A stretch of 64,000 bases of DNA. Source: Alteromonas sp. a30 (lineage in GTDB: Bacteria; Pseudomonadota; Gammaproteobacteria; Enterobacterales; Alteromonadaceae). Made by a program: the position numbers and the translations under genes. The stretch covers positions 62,001-126,000 of the forward strand of contig NZ_JABEPE010000009.1 of the NCBI RefSeq assembly GCF_026788005.1, read 5' to 3'. The notes beneath the pieces are model-generated. The model searched no databases. It was not told the DNA's origin and saw only the letters and a program-made list of their open reading frames with translations. Shown here in pieces: positions 17,337 to 27,183 of this stretch. Each line of letters starts with the position of its first letter. Position 1 is the stretch's first letter.

Positions 17337-18722
17337 TTATTTACGGAACATACCGCCAAGGCCACCGGGTAATCCTCCGCCCGGTGCCATATTTTGCATT
17401 TGACGCATCATCTTCTTGGCACCACCGCCAGACATCTTCTTCATCATCTTTTGCATTTGGGTAAATTGCTTCAATAAACGATTCACATCTTGAATCTGAG
17501 TCCCCGAACCAGTAGCGATGCGTTTTTTACGTGATCCTTTAATCATATCGGGTCGTTCACGTTCTGCTGGCGTCATTGAATTAATGATGGCTTCCATTTG
17601 GTTGAACGACTTTTCATTGGCTTGATCTTTGATTTTATCCGTCATTGAACCCATGCCTGGAAGCTTATCAAGCATTCCCATCATGCCGCCCATGTTACGC
17701 ATTTGCTCAAGTTGCTCTTTAAAATCTTGCAGATCAAAGCCCTTGCCTTTTTTCACTTTTTGAGCGAGTTTCTGTGCTTTGGTCTTATCAACTTTACGCT
17801 CAACTTCTTCAATTAAGCTAAGTACATCACCCATACCTAAAATACGAGAAGCTACTCGATCGGGATGGAAAGGCTCTAGTGCATCGGTTTTCTCACCAAC
17901 ACCTAAGAATTTAATCGGTTTGCCAGTAATATGACGTACAGATAGCGCCGCGCCGCCGCGCGCATCACCATCCGTTTTCGTTAGGATTACCCCGGTGAGT
18001 GGCAATGCTTCGTTAAACGCCTGAGCGGTTTTCGCGGCATCCTGCCCCGTCATAGCATCAACAACAAATAACGTTTCAGCGGGGTTAATTGCGGCGTGGA
18101 CCTGCTGAATTTCAGCCATCATATCTTCATCAATAGCAAGACGGCCAGCCGTATCCACCATTACCACATCGTAAAATTGTTTACGTCCGTGTTCGATAGC
18201 CGCGTTAGCAATATCAACCGGCTTTTGATCCGTTGAAGAAGGGAAAAAGCTTGCACCGACTTCATTAGCGAGAGTTTCTAGCTGCTTAATGGCTGCGGGC
18301 CGATATACATCAGCACTAACCAACAGCACCTTTTTCTTTTCTCTTTCCTGCAAGTATTTAGCAAGTTTAGCGACACTGGTTGTTTTACCAGCACCTTGCA
18401 AACCCGCCATTAAAACAACGGCTGGCGGTTGAGTTGCTAAATTAAGCTTCTCATTCACTTCACCCATGATTTTTTCAAGCTCAGCTTGAACTATTTTGAT
18501 GAAGACCTGCCCCGGATTCAGGCTTTTGGTGACTTCTTGACCTAGCGCCTGCTCTTTAATCGCAGCCACCACATCTTTTACAACAGGTAAAGCGACGTCG
18601 GCTTCAAGTAATGCCATACGCACTTCGCGCATCGTATCTTTAATGTTGTCTTCTGTAAGACGACCGCGACCGGTAACGTTCTTAAGTGTTTGACTTAAGC
18701 GTTCTGATAAATTTTCAAACAT
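17337..18722 (-). CDS. ffh: Signal recognition particle protein Ffh (SRP54)
   Basis: A 461-residue SRP GTPase that binds signal sequences and 4.5S RNA and targets membrane proteins to FtsY. The N domain (1-90) is followed by the G domain with P-loop AGLQGAGKTT, DTAGRL and TKTDGDARGG. The methionine-rich M domain (about 295-461) has the GSRKKRI RNA-binding motif and a Met/Gly-rich tail. The start MFENLSERL at 18722 matches E. coli; an alternative GTG lies nine bases upstream, but AAAGG is placed properly for 18722. It is divergent from ypjD. Confidence 0.98.
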   Translation of the reverse strand: MFENLSERLSQTLKNVTGRGRLTEDNIKDTMREVRMALLEADVALPVVKDVVAAIKEQALGQEVTKSLNPGQVFIKIVQAELEKIMGEVNEKLNLATQPPAVVLMAGLQGAGKTTSVAKLAKYLQEREKKKVLLVSADVYRPAAIKQLETLANEVGASFFPSSTDQKPVDIANAAIEHGRKQFYDVVMVDTAGRLAIDEDMMAEIQQVHAAINPAETLFVVDAMTGQDAAKTAQAFNEALPLTGVILTKTDGDARGGAALSVRHITGKPIKFLGVGEKTDALEPFHPDRVASRILGMGDVLSLIEEVERKVDKTKAQKLAQKVKKGKGFDLQDFKEQLEQMRNMGGMMGMLDKLPGMGSMTDKIKDQANEKSFNQMEAIINSMTPAERERPDMIKGSRKKRIATGSGTQIQDVNRLLKQFTQMQKMMKKMSGGGAKKMMRQMQNMAPGGGLPGGLGGMFRK

Positions 18723-18932
18723 TAGATACACCTTTTAGTATCTTGTGCGCCTTGCTAAACGCTTTCCAAAAAATTGCGCAGAGTATAATACCGCTAAACC
18801 TAGATTAAAACGGTCTTTATCGCATTCGTAAGTATGTTTTAAGTTGAGGGAAAACTAACCTCTCCTCTGGTCCCTTGCAAAACAAAGAGATATACTCGGG
18901 TAATTCCGCTGGACACTGGACAAAGAGCTATC

Positions 18933-19724
18933 GTGTTTCTCCTGATTACAATTATAAGTATCCTACTTTATGCACTCGCGACAGGGCTGATTTCTTCCCG
19001 CCTATTTCACCAAGACGGCCCCAATGTTCCTCACTCTCGCATTACCGCGATATTAGCTTTGCTGTTACACGGCGCAACATTATTTCACGATGTCATTATT
19101 CAAGCAGGGCAAAATCTCAGCATTACGAATGTTGCATCCATTGTCGCGTGGATAATGGCAGCAACCATTACTGCGGCCTCTTTTGGCCTCACGCCGGTCT
19201 TTTTAATGCCAATGGTATATAGCTTTGCAGCACTTGTTTTAGCAATGAATGCGATTATTCCAGCAATGTACCTCATTCATATCGAACTGCACCCGAGTCT
19301 ACTCATTCATATTAGTTTAGCGTTGTTTGCTTATGGTACTTTGATGATTTCCGTTCTTTATACCATCCAATACAGTTATATTAATTATCGCTTGAAGCAC
19401 ATTAGAGCGTCGATTCTTCACTCATCATTACCTCCTTTAATGCGCGTGGAAAAGACGCTATTTAGAATTCTATTAATTGGCATTAGTTTGCTGTTTTTAT
19501 CGCTTGCGAGTGGCTTTATATTTCTAGATGATATGTTCGCGCAGAAGCAAGTTCATAAAACCATTCTGTCACTTATTTCATTTATTATTTTTAGCGGCGT
19601 TTGGATTGGGCATAAATACTTAGGCTGGCGCGGCAATGGCATGGTTAGTGCCACCTTTATTGGGGCAATATTATTAACTCTGGCATATTTTGGCAGCAGA
19701 ATTGTTAAAGAGATTATTCTATAA
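18933..19724 (+). CDS. ypjD: Cytochrome c assembly-like inner membrane protein YpjD
   Basis: A 263-residue protein with about eight membrane segments, of the CcsA/CcmF-related family (YpjD, also called CorE). Position after ffh and before a corB-like gene matches E. coli. Family-type features are the short TM1 (LITIISILLYALATGL) and HISLALFAYGTLMISVLYTIQY in the middle. Start is GTG at 18933. A connection to magnesium/cobalt homeostasis has been proposed for the pair; heme handling has not been shown for this branch. Confidence 0.9.
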   Translation: MFLLITIISILLYALATGLISSRLFHQDGPNVPHSRITAILALLLHGATLFHDVIIQAGQNLSITNVASIVAWIMAATITAASFGLTPVFLMPMVYSFAALVLAMNAIIPAMYLIHIELHPSLLIHISLALFAYGTLMISVLYTIQYSYINYRLKHIRASILHSSLPPLMRVEKTLFRILLIGISLLFLSLASGFIFLDDMFAQKQVHKTILSLISFIIFSGVWIGHKYLGWRGNGMVSATFIGAILLTLAYFGSRIVKEIIL

Positions 19725-19868
19725 GCAGTTAGTTAAATTTTAACCTTTAACTTTTTCTTTTAAATCAACATGTTGTAAACATTGTAGAAAAAAATACTTA
19801 TCTACCCTTGAAGCAACTTTGAATAGCACATAAATTTGCTAGTGTTTTTACCATAAAGGAACTCGTAG

Positions 19869-21155
19869 TTGGAAGACTTTTCCACAGGCGCTTTGTTCGC
19901 GCTTCTAATCTTATTAATTCTATTGTCAGCCTACTTTTCAAGCTCCGAAACGGGGATCATGTCGATCAACCGTTATCGATTAAAGCACTTAGAAAAGGAA
20001 GGTGTTAAAAGTGCCAAGCGGGTACAACAATTACTTAAAAGGCCTGATCGTTTAATCGGGTTAATCCTGATAGGCAACAATGCAGTCAACGTGCTGGCTT
20101 CGTCGATAGCGACGATAATTGGTATGCGTTACTTCGGCGATTTAGGTATTGCAATTGCCACAGCAGGATTAACGTTAGTTTTATTGGTATTCGCTGAGGT
20201 AACACCCAAAACAATCGCCGCACTTTATCCAGAAAAAATTGCCTTTCCTAGCTCGTTTATTTTGCATCCGCTAATGAAGGTGTTTTTCCCAGCAGTAGTT
20301 GCGGTGAACTACATCACCAATAATTTGCTGAAACTCTTTAGAATAAATCCTAACGATGCTGATGCTCAAAGCTTAAGTAAAGAAGAGTTACGTACCGTTG
20401 TCCATGAATCAGGCGTCACTATTCCTAAAAAGCACCAAGACATGCTCGTCGGTATTTTAGACTTAGAAAAAGTCACCGCTGAAGACATCATGGTGCCTCG
20501 CAATGAAATCATCGGCATAGACATCAACGATGAATGGAAAGATATTCAAAGACAATTAACCCACTCTCAACATACCCGTGTACTCGTTTATCGAGATTCT
20601 ATTGATGACGCCGTTGGTTTTATTCATGTCCGTGACGCATTACGTATGCTGTCAAAAGATCAGTTCACTAAAGCAACCTTACTTCGCGCAGTGAAAGAGA
20701 TCATGTTCACCCCAGAAAAAGCCAACCTGCACACGCTTATGTTTAATTTCCAACGAGCCAAACAACGCATCGGTTTGGTCGTTGATGAGTACGGTGATAT
20801 TCAAGGACTAGTCACCCTAGAAGACATTCTGGAAGAAATTGTTGGTGACTTTACGACGAATATTCCTGAGGAATTGAGCCAAGATATTATTGCTCAGCAA
20901 GATGGCAGTTATTTAGTTGATGGCACCGCTAACATCCGTGAATTGAATAAAGAAATGGGTTGGCACTTCCCAACAGAAGGCCCTAAAACACTCAATGGAT
21001 TAATCGTTGAATACCTAGAGGATATTCCTCACGAGCAGATTAGCCTTCGCTTAGCGGGTTATCCAATAGAAATCGTCGACATGAACGACAATATCGTTAA
21101 AACGGTAAGGGTATTGCCTGATTTGTACAAGGAAGAAAAGAAAAAGGAAGAGTAA
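19869..21155 (+). CDS. CNNM/CorB-type transporter with CBS and CorC domains
   Basis: A 428-residue protein equivalent to E. coli YfjD/CorB. The N-terminal DUF21/CNNM membrane domain has about four segments (residues 5-135, SAYFSSSETGIMSINRYRLKHLE). Two CBS domains follow (about 190-320, PRNEIIGIDIN, DEYGDIQGLVTLEDILEEIVG), then a CorC/HlyC C-terminal domain (about 340-420). Family members transport or regulate Mg2+/Co2+. Start is TTG at 19869, preceded by AAGGA at a good distance; no ATG in frame nearby would preserve the first membrane segment. It lies 144 bases after ypjD. Confidence 0.92.
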   Translation: MEDFSTGALFALLILLILLSAYFSSSETGIMSINRYRLKHLEKEGVKSAKRVQQLLKRPDRLIGLILIGNNAVNVLASSIATIIGMRYFGDLGIAIATAGLTLVLLVFAEVTPKTIAALYPEKIAFPSSFILHPLMKVFFPAVVAVNYITNNLLKLFRINPNDADAQSLSKEELRTVVHESGVTIPKKHQDMLVGILDLEKVTAEDIMVPRNEIIGIDINDEWKDIQRQLTHSQHTRVLVYRDSIDDAVGFIHVRDALRMLSKDQFTKATLLRAVKEIMFTPEKANLHTLMFNFQRAKQRIGLVVDEYGDIQGLVTLEDILEEIVGDFTTNIPEELSQDIIAQQDGSYLVDGTANIRELNKEMGWHFPTEGPKTLNGLIVEYLEDIPHEQISLRLAGYPIEIVDMNDNIVKTVRVLPDLYKEEKKKEE

Positions 21156-21217
21156 GTAGCGACACCTTATAACCAGCACTATCACTGAGGCTCGCAACAA
21201 AGTAGAACAGCAGCAAA

Positions 21218-21264
21218 GGAAAAGCGAAATGGAACAATCTAACTCACTTTGTACCATTTCGCTT
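21218..21264 (-). terminator. Inverted repeat / terminator at the end of the small gene
   Basis: An 11-base perfect stem AAGCGAAATGG (21222-21232) / CCATTTCGCTT (21254-21264), with a T-rich tail on the minus strand. It overlaps the stop codon of the 61-residue gene and separates it from the convergent corB-like gene. Confidence 0.6.
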
Positions 21265-21448
21265 AGTCATCGGATTCCTTTTCCTGCCGTGAAGCTAAGA
21301 TTTTACCCTTAACACGTTCCACGGATTCATTCAGTTGCGACAGCCGTGACATGATCCCACGTAACTCCTCGTCGTCCTCAATATCAGACTGAGCAACATG
21401 ATTCTCTAGCACCTTTTGCAGGTTTGCTATCAAACTATGACTCGACAT
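21263..21448 (-). CDS. Small hypothetical protein, 61 residues
   Basis: I do not recognise the family. The protein is acidic and helical-looking: residues 20-52 (SDIEDDEELRGIMSRLSQ and on) have heptad-like spacing, so a short coiled coil is plausible. There is no signal peptide, membrane segment or cysteine. A strong Shine-Dalgarno (GGGAGGA) precedes ATG at 21448, which supports a real gene. It lies 137 bases after sixA on the same strand and is convergent with the corB-like gene. Function unknown. Confidence 0.6.
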   Translation of the reverse strand: MSSHSLIANLQKVLENHVAQSDIEDDEELRGIMSRLSQLNESVERVKGKILASRQEKESDD

Positions 21449-21584
21449 ACTGAAGTCCTCCCGATTACTTTATCGGACCAAATCAGAAAAAGTGAACGCT
21501 TTTTTATCTAACATTAAAGATTAGCAGTAAGTTCGCTAAAATTCATATCCAGAGCACTGGGCCAATTTAAATAAACAGTGAGCT

Positions 21585-22052
21585 TTAATCAGGAAAAAAT
21601 ATTGAACCGGGCATTCCACGACTAATAGAAACATCATAATCGACACTAAATATTGATGCAGTGCCAAATAAAGCGGCTTGATTAGACTTACAAAACTCAT
21701 CTAACAAAAAGCTTACAATTGGCATATGTGCTACTAACAATAACGATTTCACATCAGAATGTTCATTTAACAGTACATCAACATAGTCATGAACAAGGGA
21801 AGGATTGCCACATGGGGTAATGTCCGTATTAATTTCAACACGCCCCACATCAACAAATTGTTGAATAGACTCCAAGGTTTGCTTCGCCCTCACAAAAGGG
21901 CTAACTAAGGCCATATCAATCTGATCGTATTCTTGCTTTAGCCAAATACCAGCTTGCTGCGCTTGAGAACGCCCATAAATTGTTAAGTTACGAGCCTCGT
22001 CGCTCGTGTTGTAAGGCTCGGCCTCACCATGCCTCATTATGAATAACCGCAT
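21585..22052 (-). CDS. sixA: Phosphohistidine phosphatase SixA
   Basis: A 155-residue histidine phosphatase with the RHG motif at the N-terminus (LFIMRHGEAEPY), catalytic His8, matching E. coli SixA. SixA dephosphorylates phosphohistidine; in E. coli it acts on the ArcB HPt domain and on NPr of the nitrogen PTS. The second His lies in LLLVAHMPIVSFL. The start at 22052 is chosen because it gives the family N-terminus; the open frame continues nine codons upstream without family similarity. It is divergent from the M16 peptidase gene. Confidence 0.92.
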   Translation of the reverse strand: MRLFIMRHGEAEPYNTSDEARNLTIYGRSQAQQAGIWLKQEYDQIDMALVSPFVRAKQTLESIQQFVDVGRVEINTDITPCGNPSLVHDYVDVLLNEHSDVKSLLLVAHMPIVSFLLDEFCKSNQAALFGTASIFSVDYDVSISRGMPGSIFFPD

Positions 22053-22203
22053 TTGTATTTCGCTTGAAATTAGGTCCACTCAATACCGTATAAAAACGGG
22101 CAGCTTCAATTAACCTGACTAAACCAAAAAAATTCACTCATTAATCAGCATTATGTGTATGCTTAATTAAGAGCATACCAATAAAACAACAAAAGGCTTC
22201 TAC

Positions 22204-24957
22204 TTGATCACAGCAAAATTTGACCACAGACAATACCGTATGACAGAAAACCTAGGTGGTCTAAGGGTTTTGCTCGTCCATGATTCAAAAGCAACGAGCA
22301 GTGCAATTTCACTCACTATATCAGCTGGACATTTTCAAGAACCGTCTGATTGCCCAGGGCTTGCCCATTTATTGGAACACTGTTTGTTCTCTGGTTGCAA
22401 GGCTTATCCCGAAGAAAACCAAATTAACCATTATATTGAATCAAACGGTGGTCAAATCAATGCATGGACTACCGCAGAAATGTCTGGGTTTAATATTGAT
22501 TGTCAGACTCGAGATTTTGCCCTTTGCAATCATATGCTCGCCTCTATGCTAACCACACCACTTTTTCCAGAAGCGAGTATTGAAAAAGAAATCACGGCAA
22601 TTGATGCTGAATTTCAGTCCAAACGTCATGAAGACCAACGCCGTATTCAGCAAGTCGATAAAGAAACCTGCAATCCTGCTCATCCCTATCATCACTTTAG
22701 TACAGGCAATCGAGATTGTTATCAAAGCGTTTCAATTTCAACATTGCGTGAAAAACTGAAAACGTTTCACCAACAATATTATCACGCAAAAAATATGTGT
22801 TTGTGCCTGATATCGAATTTGGATCTCGACCAAGTACAAGAACACATCATCCCTTTTTACGACGACCTTGCTCCTAATGGCGCAACTTTAGAAGCTCCCA
22901 CGGAACCATTATATTTGCCGGAGCAGCTTGGAACGTTTTTGCATATTAAACCAATAAAAAATATGCGAGCCCTGATGGTTTCATTTTCCCTACCTGACAT
23001 TCATCATTGGTATGAGTCTAAGCCAGAAGCACTGATTAGTGCCATGCTGGGTGATGAAACTCGCGGCAGCTTGCTTTGTTGGCTTCAACATAATCAATGG
23101 GTGACTCATCTAAGTGCTGGAGGTGGTATTCAAGGCAGTAATTTCAAAGACTATACAATTAACCTCCAACTCACCGAGAATGGGCTAAATCATATCGATG
23201 ATATCCTTGAAAGCATCTTTGATTACCTGCGTTTAATTAAAGAAGAGGACTTCCCTAATTGGCGCTTCGAGGAAATGAAACAGCTAAATCAACTCGCTTT
23301 TGATTATCAAGAGTTCCCCAAAATAGGCAAGCTTGCTACCTATTTGGCAACACAAATGCATTACTATCCTAAAACAATGATTGCCTACGGGGAGTATATC
23401 GTCACCGCTTTTGATAAAAGCTCAGCTCAAACCATGTTGAGTTATTTTCGTCCTGATAACATGCGTGTGAAACTTATTCATCCTCAAGCAAAAACCGATA
23501 CACAAAGTTTGTGGTACCACGTTGATTACGCCATTGATACGCTCCCCAAAGAATTACTGCAAAAACTGTCAGATCCACCAGCCAACGATGAATTAGCCCT
23601 TCCCGATGCCAACCCCTATATGACTTCGGATTTAACTGTTTATCCAGTACAGGCAAAATTCCACTTACCTCAGGCATTATCCATAAAAGATAATGGAGAG
23701 TTCTGGTTTGGTCAGGACCCTGAGTTCTCTCAGCCTAAAAATGAGCTTTTTCTCTCTTTAGGTTGTGGCGCACTAAACGATTCAGTTGAAGCATCTGCTC
23801 ACACTCGCATTTGGACTTCAGCAGCCCAAGCCTTTATCAATGATAACTTTTATGCGGCATCAGTAGCTGGCATTTATTCCCATGTTTATCCGCATAAACG
23901 AGGCGTCACCTTACATGTGGCAGGTTTTTCCCAATTCCATGCAGATGTTAGCCAAAAAGTACTGACATTATTACTCGACCCAAACATCGTGGTCCCCTAC
24001 TTTGAGCAAGCTAAAAAGCAACGTTTAACGGCGTTAAGTAATAGTTTATTGAATAAACCAATCAATCGTTTATTCGCGACATTAAATAACTTGATACATG
24101 AGCACAGCTTTCTACCTGAAGAGCTCGCTCAAGTAATTGAAAAAACTCAACTAGAGGAAATTCAAGCGGTTCCTAAAACCCTTACCAAGAGCTACTGGCA
24201 GGCTTTAGCTTACGGGAATTGGACAGAGTCAGTCGCCCAAGAAATGGACACCTATTTGCGCAGAACATTTAATGCGGCCAACGCAGAAAACTATGAAAAT
24301 AGAGTATTGCGTCTTTCTGCATTACAACAAAATATTGTTGCGATTGATTGCCAACAACCAGAATCGGCATTGGTATATTACTTACAAGGCAAAGCAAACA
24401 CATTGCGAGACAAGGCCATTTGCATTGCTATTGAGCACCTTCTGGCACCCGATTATTTTCAATTAATGCGCTACGAGAAACAATATGGCTATCAACTAGG
24501 GTGTGGCTACCTTCCCTTCATGAAAGCTCCCGGCATTGCGCTTTACATCCAATCTCCTGTGACATCTGCACTCGAATTGCATAAAGATACCGAAGCGTTT
24601 TTACATCAAATACCCGACAACATACGCCAAATGAGCTCGGACGCTTGGGAACGAACAAAACAAGCGCTACAGAAGCAACTAGGAGCAAACGATCAAAATC
24701 TATCGATAAAATGTCAACGATTATGGGCAGCACTAGACAACGAAAACCAAAACTTCAGCGAATTCGAACAAATCAAAACAGCGCTCATGGGAATTTCTCC
24801 ACTTGATATAGCTGACTATCTATCTGATTTAATGAATACCAAAGAAGGAAAGCTTAGCTTAATCACCTTGAACGATAAAAAAATGCCTCTTACATCTGAA
24901 GACATTAACTATATTGATGTTACACAGTTTCGTGCACTGGCAAAGCAATACATTTAA
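22204..24957 (+). CDS. M16 (insulinase/pitrilysin) family zinc peptidase
   Basis: A 917-residue cryptidase with the inverted zinc motif HxxEH intact (HLLEH, residues 55-59) and the third ligand E136, exactly 77 residues after His59 as in pitrilysin. The catalytic N-terminal domain (to about 230) is followed by three further M16 modules, giving the full four-domain clam shell (E. coli pitrilysin is 962). There is no signal peptide, whereas pitrilysin is periplasmic, so a cytoplasmic location is more likely unless the start is wrong. Start is TTG at 22204 with AAAGG upstream; the first ATG downstream would cut the first beta strand. It probably degrades short peptides. It is a single gene, divergent from sixA. 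Confidence 0.92.
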   Translation: MITAKFDHRQYRMTENLGGLRVLLVHDSKATSSAISLTISAGHFQEPSDCPGLAHLLEHCLFSGCKAYPEENQINHYIESNGGQINAWTTAEMSGFNIDCQTRDFALCNHMLASMLTTPLFPEASIEKEITAIDAEFQSKRHEDQRRIQQVDKETCNPAHPYHHFSTGNRDCYQSVSISTLREKLKTFHQQYYHAKNMCLCLISNLDLDQVQEHIIPFYDDLAPNGATLEAPTEPLYLPEQLGTFLHIKPIKNMRALMVSFSLPDIHHWYESKPEALISAMLGDETRGSLLCWLQHNQWVTHLSAGGGIQGSNFKDYTINLQLTENGLNHIDDILESIFDYLRLIKEEDFPNWRFEEMKQLNQLAFDYQEFPKIGKLATYLATQMHYYPKTMIAYGEYIVTAFDKSSAQTMLSYFRPDNMRVKLIHPQAKTDTQSLWYHVDYAIDTLPKELLQKLSDPPANDELALPDANPYMTSDLTVYPVQAKFHLPQALSIKDNGEFWFGQDPEFSQPKNELFLSLGCGALNDSVEASAHTRIWTSAAQAFINDNFYAASVAGIYSHVYPHKRGVTLHVAGFSQFHADVSQKVLTLLLDPNIVVPYFEQAKKQRLTALSNSLLNKPINRLFATLNNLIHEHSFLPEELAQVIEKTQLEEIQAVPKTLTKSYWQALAYGNWTESVAQEMDTYLRRTFNAANAENYENRVLRLSALQQNIVAIDCQQPESALVYYLQGKANTLRDKAICIAIEHLLAPDYFQLMRYEKQYGYQLGCGYLPFMKAPGIALYIQSPVTSALELHKDTEAFLHQIPDNIRQMSSDAWERTKQALQKQLGANDQNLSIKCQRLWAALDNENQNFSEFEQIKTALMGISPLDIADYLSDLMNTKEGKLSLITLNDKKMPLTSEDINYIDVTQFRALAKQYI

Positions 24958-25108
24958 AAATCACAACAACAATAAGATGCGCAATAATTAAGCACGCAAA
25001 GGATTCTGACGCCTGTAAGGCAATAGAAACACCAAATAAAATCATCATTCAACTGGATTGTTTGTTTCGGTGAGCTAGTATCTGATATACTCACTTTTCA
25101 TTGGCCGA

Positions 25109-27115
25109 GTGCTGTTTCATGAGTCAATAAAGAACAAAAAAGTGCCCAGTTTAATTCGCATCCTCTCCGTTAGTTACTCCCTTTTAAAACAATTGTCTCA
25201 ACTAAGTTTAGGCAGCCTTTTTCTATGCTTAGGAAATGCCAATGCACAGGAAAGCGCCACCACAGACATTGTCACAGACGTATCTAACCCCTATTTTTGG
25301 CTCTCTTGTGGCTTGATTAGTTTCATCACTATCCGAAAGTGGCAACAAATCCGCCAACAAAACGCTATTGATATAGAGCAACCGGCAGCTAAACCGCAGT
25401 ATCAGAAGGTTCAACCTCAAACCTACAACGGCGGCGAGAACTCACATTTGCTCATTAAGGCCATAAATAATACTTCCGATGGCGTTTTTATCGCCGATGC
25501 TCACTATCGAATTGTTTATGTGAATCGGGCTTATCTGAGATTCACAGGAGAAACAAAGGAACAAGCTTTGCGTACTCCGTTGCAATTTAATCAATATTCG
25601 AAGCAGTTTGAACAAAAGGTGAAAAGCAGCCTTAGGCAGAAACATCACTGGAAGGGAGAGTTTGAAACGGTTGCAGGTAATGGCATTCATTCCACTGTTA
25701 CCATGCGAATTGACGCCATTTTGAGCGAACAAGACGAAGTCAGCCATTATGTTGGCGTTTTTTCTGATATCACCGAGCGTAAACAAGCAGAACAAGAACT
25801 GATAAAACTCGCCAATGTTGACCCTCTCACCCAATTACCTAACAGAACGTACTTCCACACTTATCAGGAATACCAGATTAAAAACGCAAAGCCTTACGCC
25901 TTACTGTGCCTTGACTTAGACAACTTTAAGAAAATTAACGACACCATTGGTCATTCGGTAGGTGATCAGTTATTGCGCCAAGTAGCGACGCGTGTAGAAA
26001 GTCTAGTAAGGAAGAACATGGTCGCGTTTCGTTTAGGCGGAGATGAATTTGCCATCATTATCGAAGGCACGCCGGATGTACACCGCTTAACCAAATTCTC
26101 ACAACTATTATTAGATAAGCTTGCTAATCCCTATCGCATTCTTGGGCAGGAATTTGTCGTAAAAGCGAGTCTGGGTTTAGCCTTCTATCCGAATGATGGT
26201 AAAAACCCACAAGAAATCTTTAAAAACGCAGATACCGCTATGTATTTTGCTAAAAGTTTGGGAGGGAACCGCTGTCAGTTTTTCCAAACCGAACTTAATC
26301 AAGAAGCAGTAAAGCAACTTAAAACAGAGAATTTGATCCGCTTTGGCTTACAAAAAGATTTATTCAAAGTGATGTATCAACCTAAGGTAAGTGTGAAGAC
26401 GGGTCAGCTTTGTGGCATGGAGGCATTGGTCCGTTTCGAACATCCTAAACAGGGACTTATCAGCCCGAAGGACTTCATTCCAATGGCGGAAGAAACCGGG
26501 CAAATTCTGGAAATTGGCGAGCGTGTTTTGCAAATGGCCTGTTCTGATACAGCACGTTGGGTAAATGCTGGATTAATGTCGGGCAAAGTTGCCATTAATA
26601 TTGCTGCGCTGCAATTTAAAGAAGATGATTTTGCTCTGCAAGTAAAGCGCATCTTAAAAAGCTCAGGACTCTCTCCTAAACACCTTGAATGTGAAATCAC
26701 CGAAGGCACACTTATTGATAGCCCAGATGATGCTTTAAACGTGATGCTCGCTCTCAGATCTCAAGGCGTGCAATTAGCGCTAGATGACTTTGGGACCGGG
26801 TATTCATCTTTAGCCTATTTAAAGCGCTTCCCGATTACAACGCTAAAAATAGACAAAGCCTTTATTGATGATATTGATAAAAACAGTACCGATAAAAACA
26901 TGGTTGAAGCCATCATTAACATTGCTCACAACCTTGGTTTAGAGGTTGTGGCTGAAGGCGTCGAAACTGAGTCTCAACTGATGGTGTTAAGTGAATTTGG
27001 CTGTGAGATGCTTCAAGGTTACTTATTCAGTAAACCACTTTCGTCCGATAAATTTGAGAAGTTGCTAAAAGCAGAGAATTTGTCTCGTACCCGCTCAAAT
27101 ATACAAGACATATGA
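25109..27115 (+). CDS. PAS-GGDEF-EAL protein (c-di-GMP metabolism)
   Basis: A 668-residue signalling protein. The N-terminus has a signal-like hydrophobic stretch (about 28-45, ending ANAQES) and a membrane segment (about 58-75), then a PAS domain (about 110-230, IADAHYRIVYVNRAYLRFTG). The GGDEF domain has an intact motif G310-F314 (RLGGDEFAII). The EAL domain has E438-L440 (GMEALVRFEHP), DDFGTGYSSL from residue 559, and KIDKAFI. The inhibitory I-site RxxD five residues before GGDEF reads RKNM, so product inhibition is probably lost. Both catalytic centres look intact; which activity dominates cannot be told. Start is GTG at 25109, uncertain because GTG at 25142 is also possible. Single gene. 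Confidence 0.9.
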   Translation: MLFHESIKNKKVPSLIRILSVSYSLLKQLSQLSLGSLFLCLGNANAQESATTDIVTDVSNPYFWLSCGLISFITIRKWQQIRQQNAIDIEQPAAKPQYQKVQPQTYNGGENSHLLIKAINNTSDGVFIADAHYRIVYVNRAYLRFTGETKEQALRTPLQFNQYSKQFEQKVKSSLRQKHHWKGEFETVAGNGIHSTVTMRIDAILSEQDEVSHYVGVFSDITERKQAEQELIKLANVDPLTQLPNRTYFHTYQEYQIKNAKPYALLCLDLDNFKKINDTIGHSVGDQLLRQVATRVESLVRKNMVAFRLGGDEFAIIIEGTPDVHRLTKFSQLLLDKLANPYRILGQEFVVKASLGLAFYPNDGKNPQEIFKNADTAMYFAKSLGGNRCQFFQTELNQEAVKQLKTENLIRFGLQKDLFKVMYQPKVSVKTGQLCGMEALVRFEHPKQGLISPKDFIPMAEETGQILEIGERVLQMACSDTARWVNAGLMSGKVAINIAALQFKEDDFALQVKRILKSSGLSPKHLECEITEGTLIDSPDDALNVMLALRSQGVQLALDDFGTGYSSLAYLKRFPITTLKIDKAFIDDIDKNSTDKNMVEAIINIAHNLGLEVVAEGVETESQLMVLSEFGCEMLQGYLFSKPLSSDKFEKLLKAENLSRTRSNIQDI

Positions 27116-27183
27116 GCGAGAGTACGCCTTCTACAATTACAACATGGTATGCGTTAAAGCAACAAACACACGACTATAGACAC

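Noticed and set aside
18723-18731. GTG start for ffh nine bases upstream
   Set aside because: Shine-Dalgarno spacing and the family N-terminus favour ATG at 18722.
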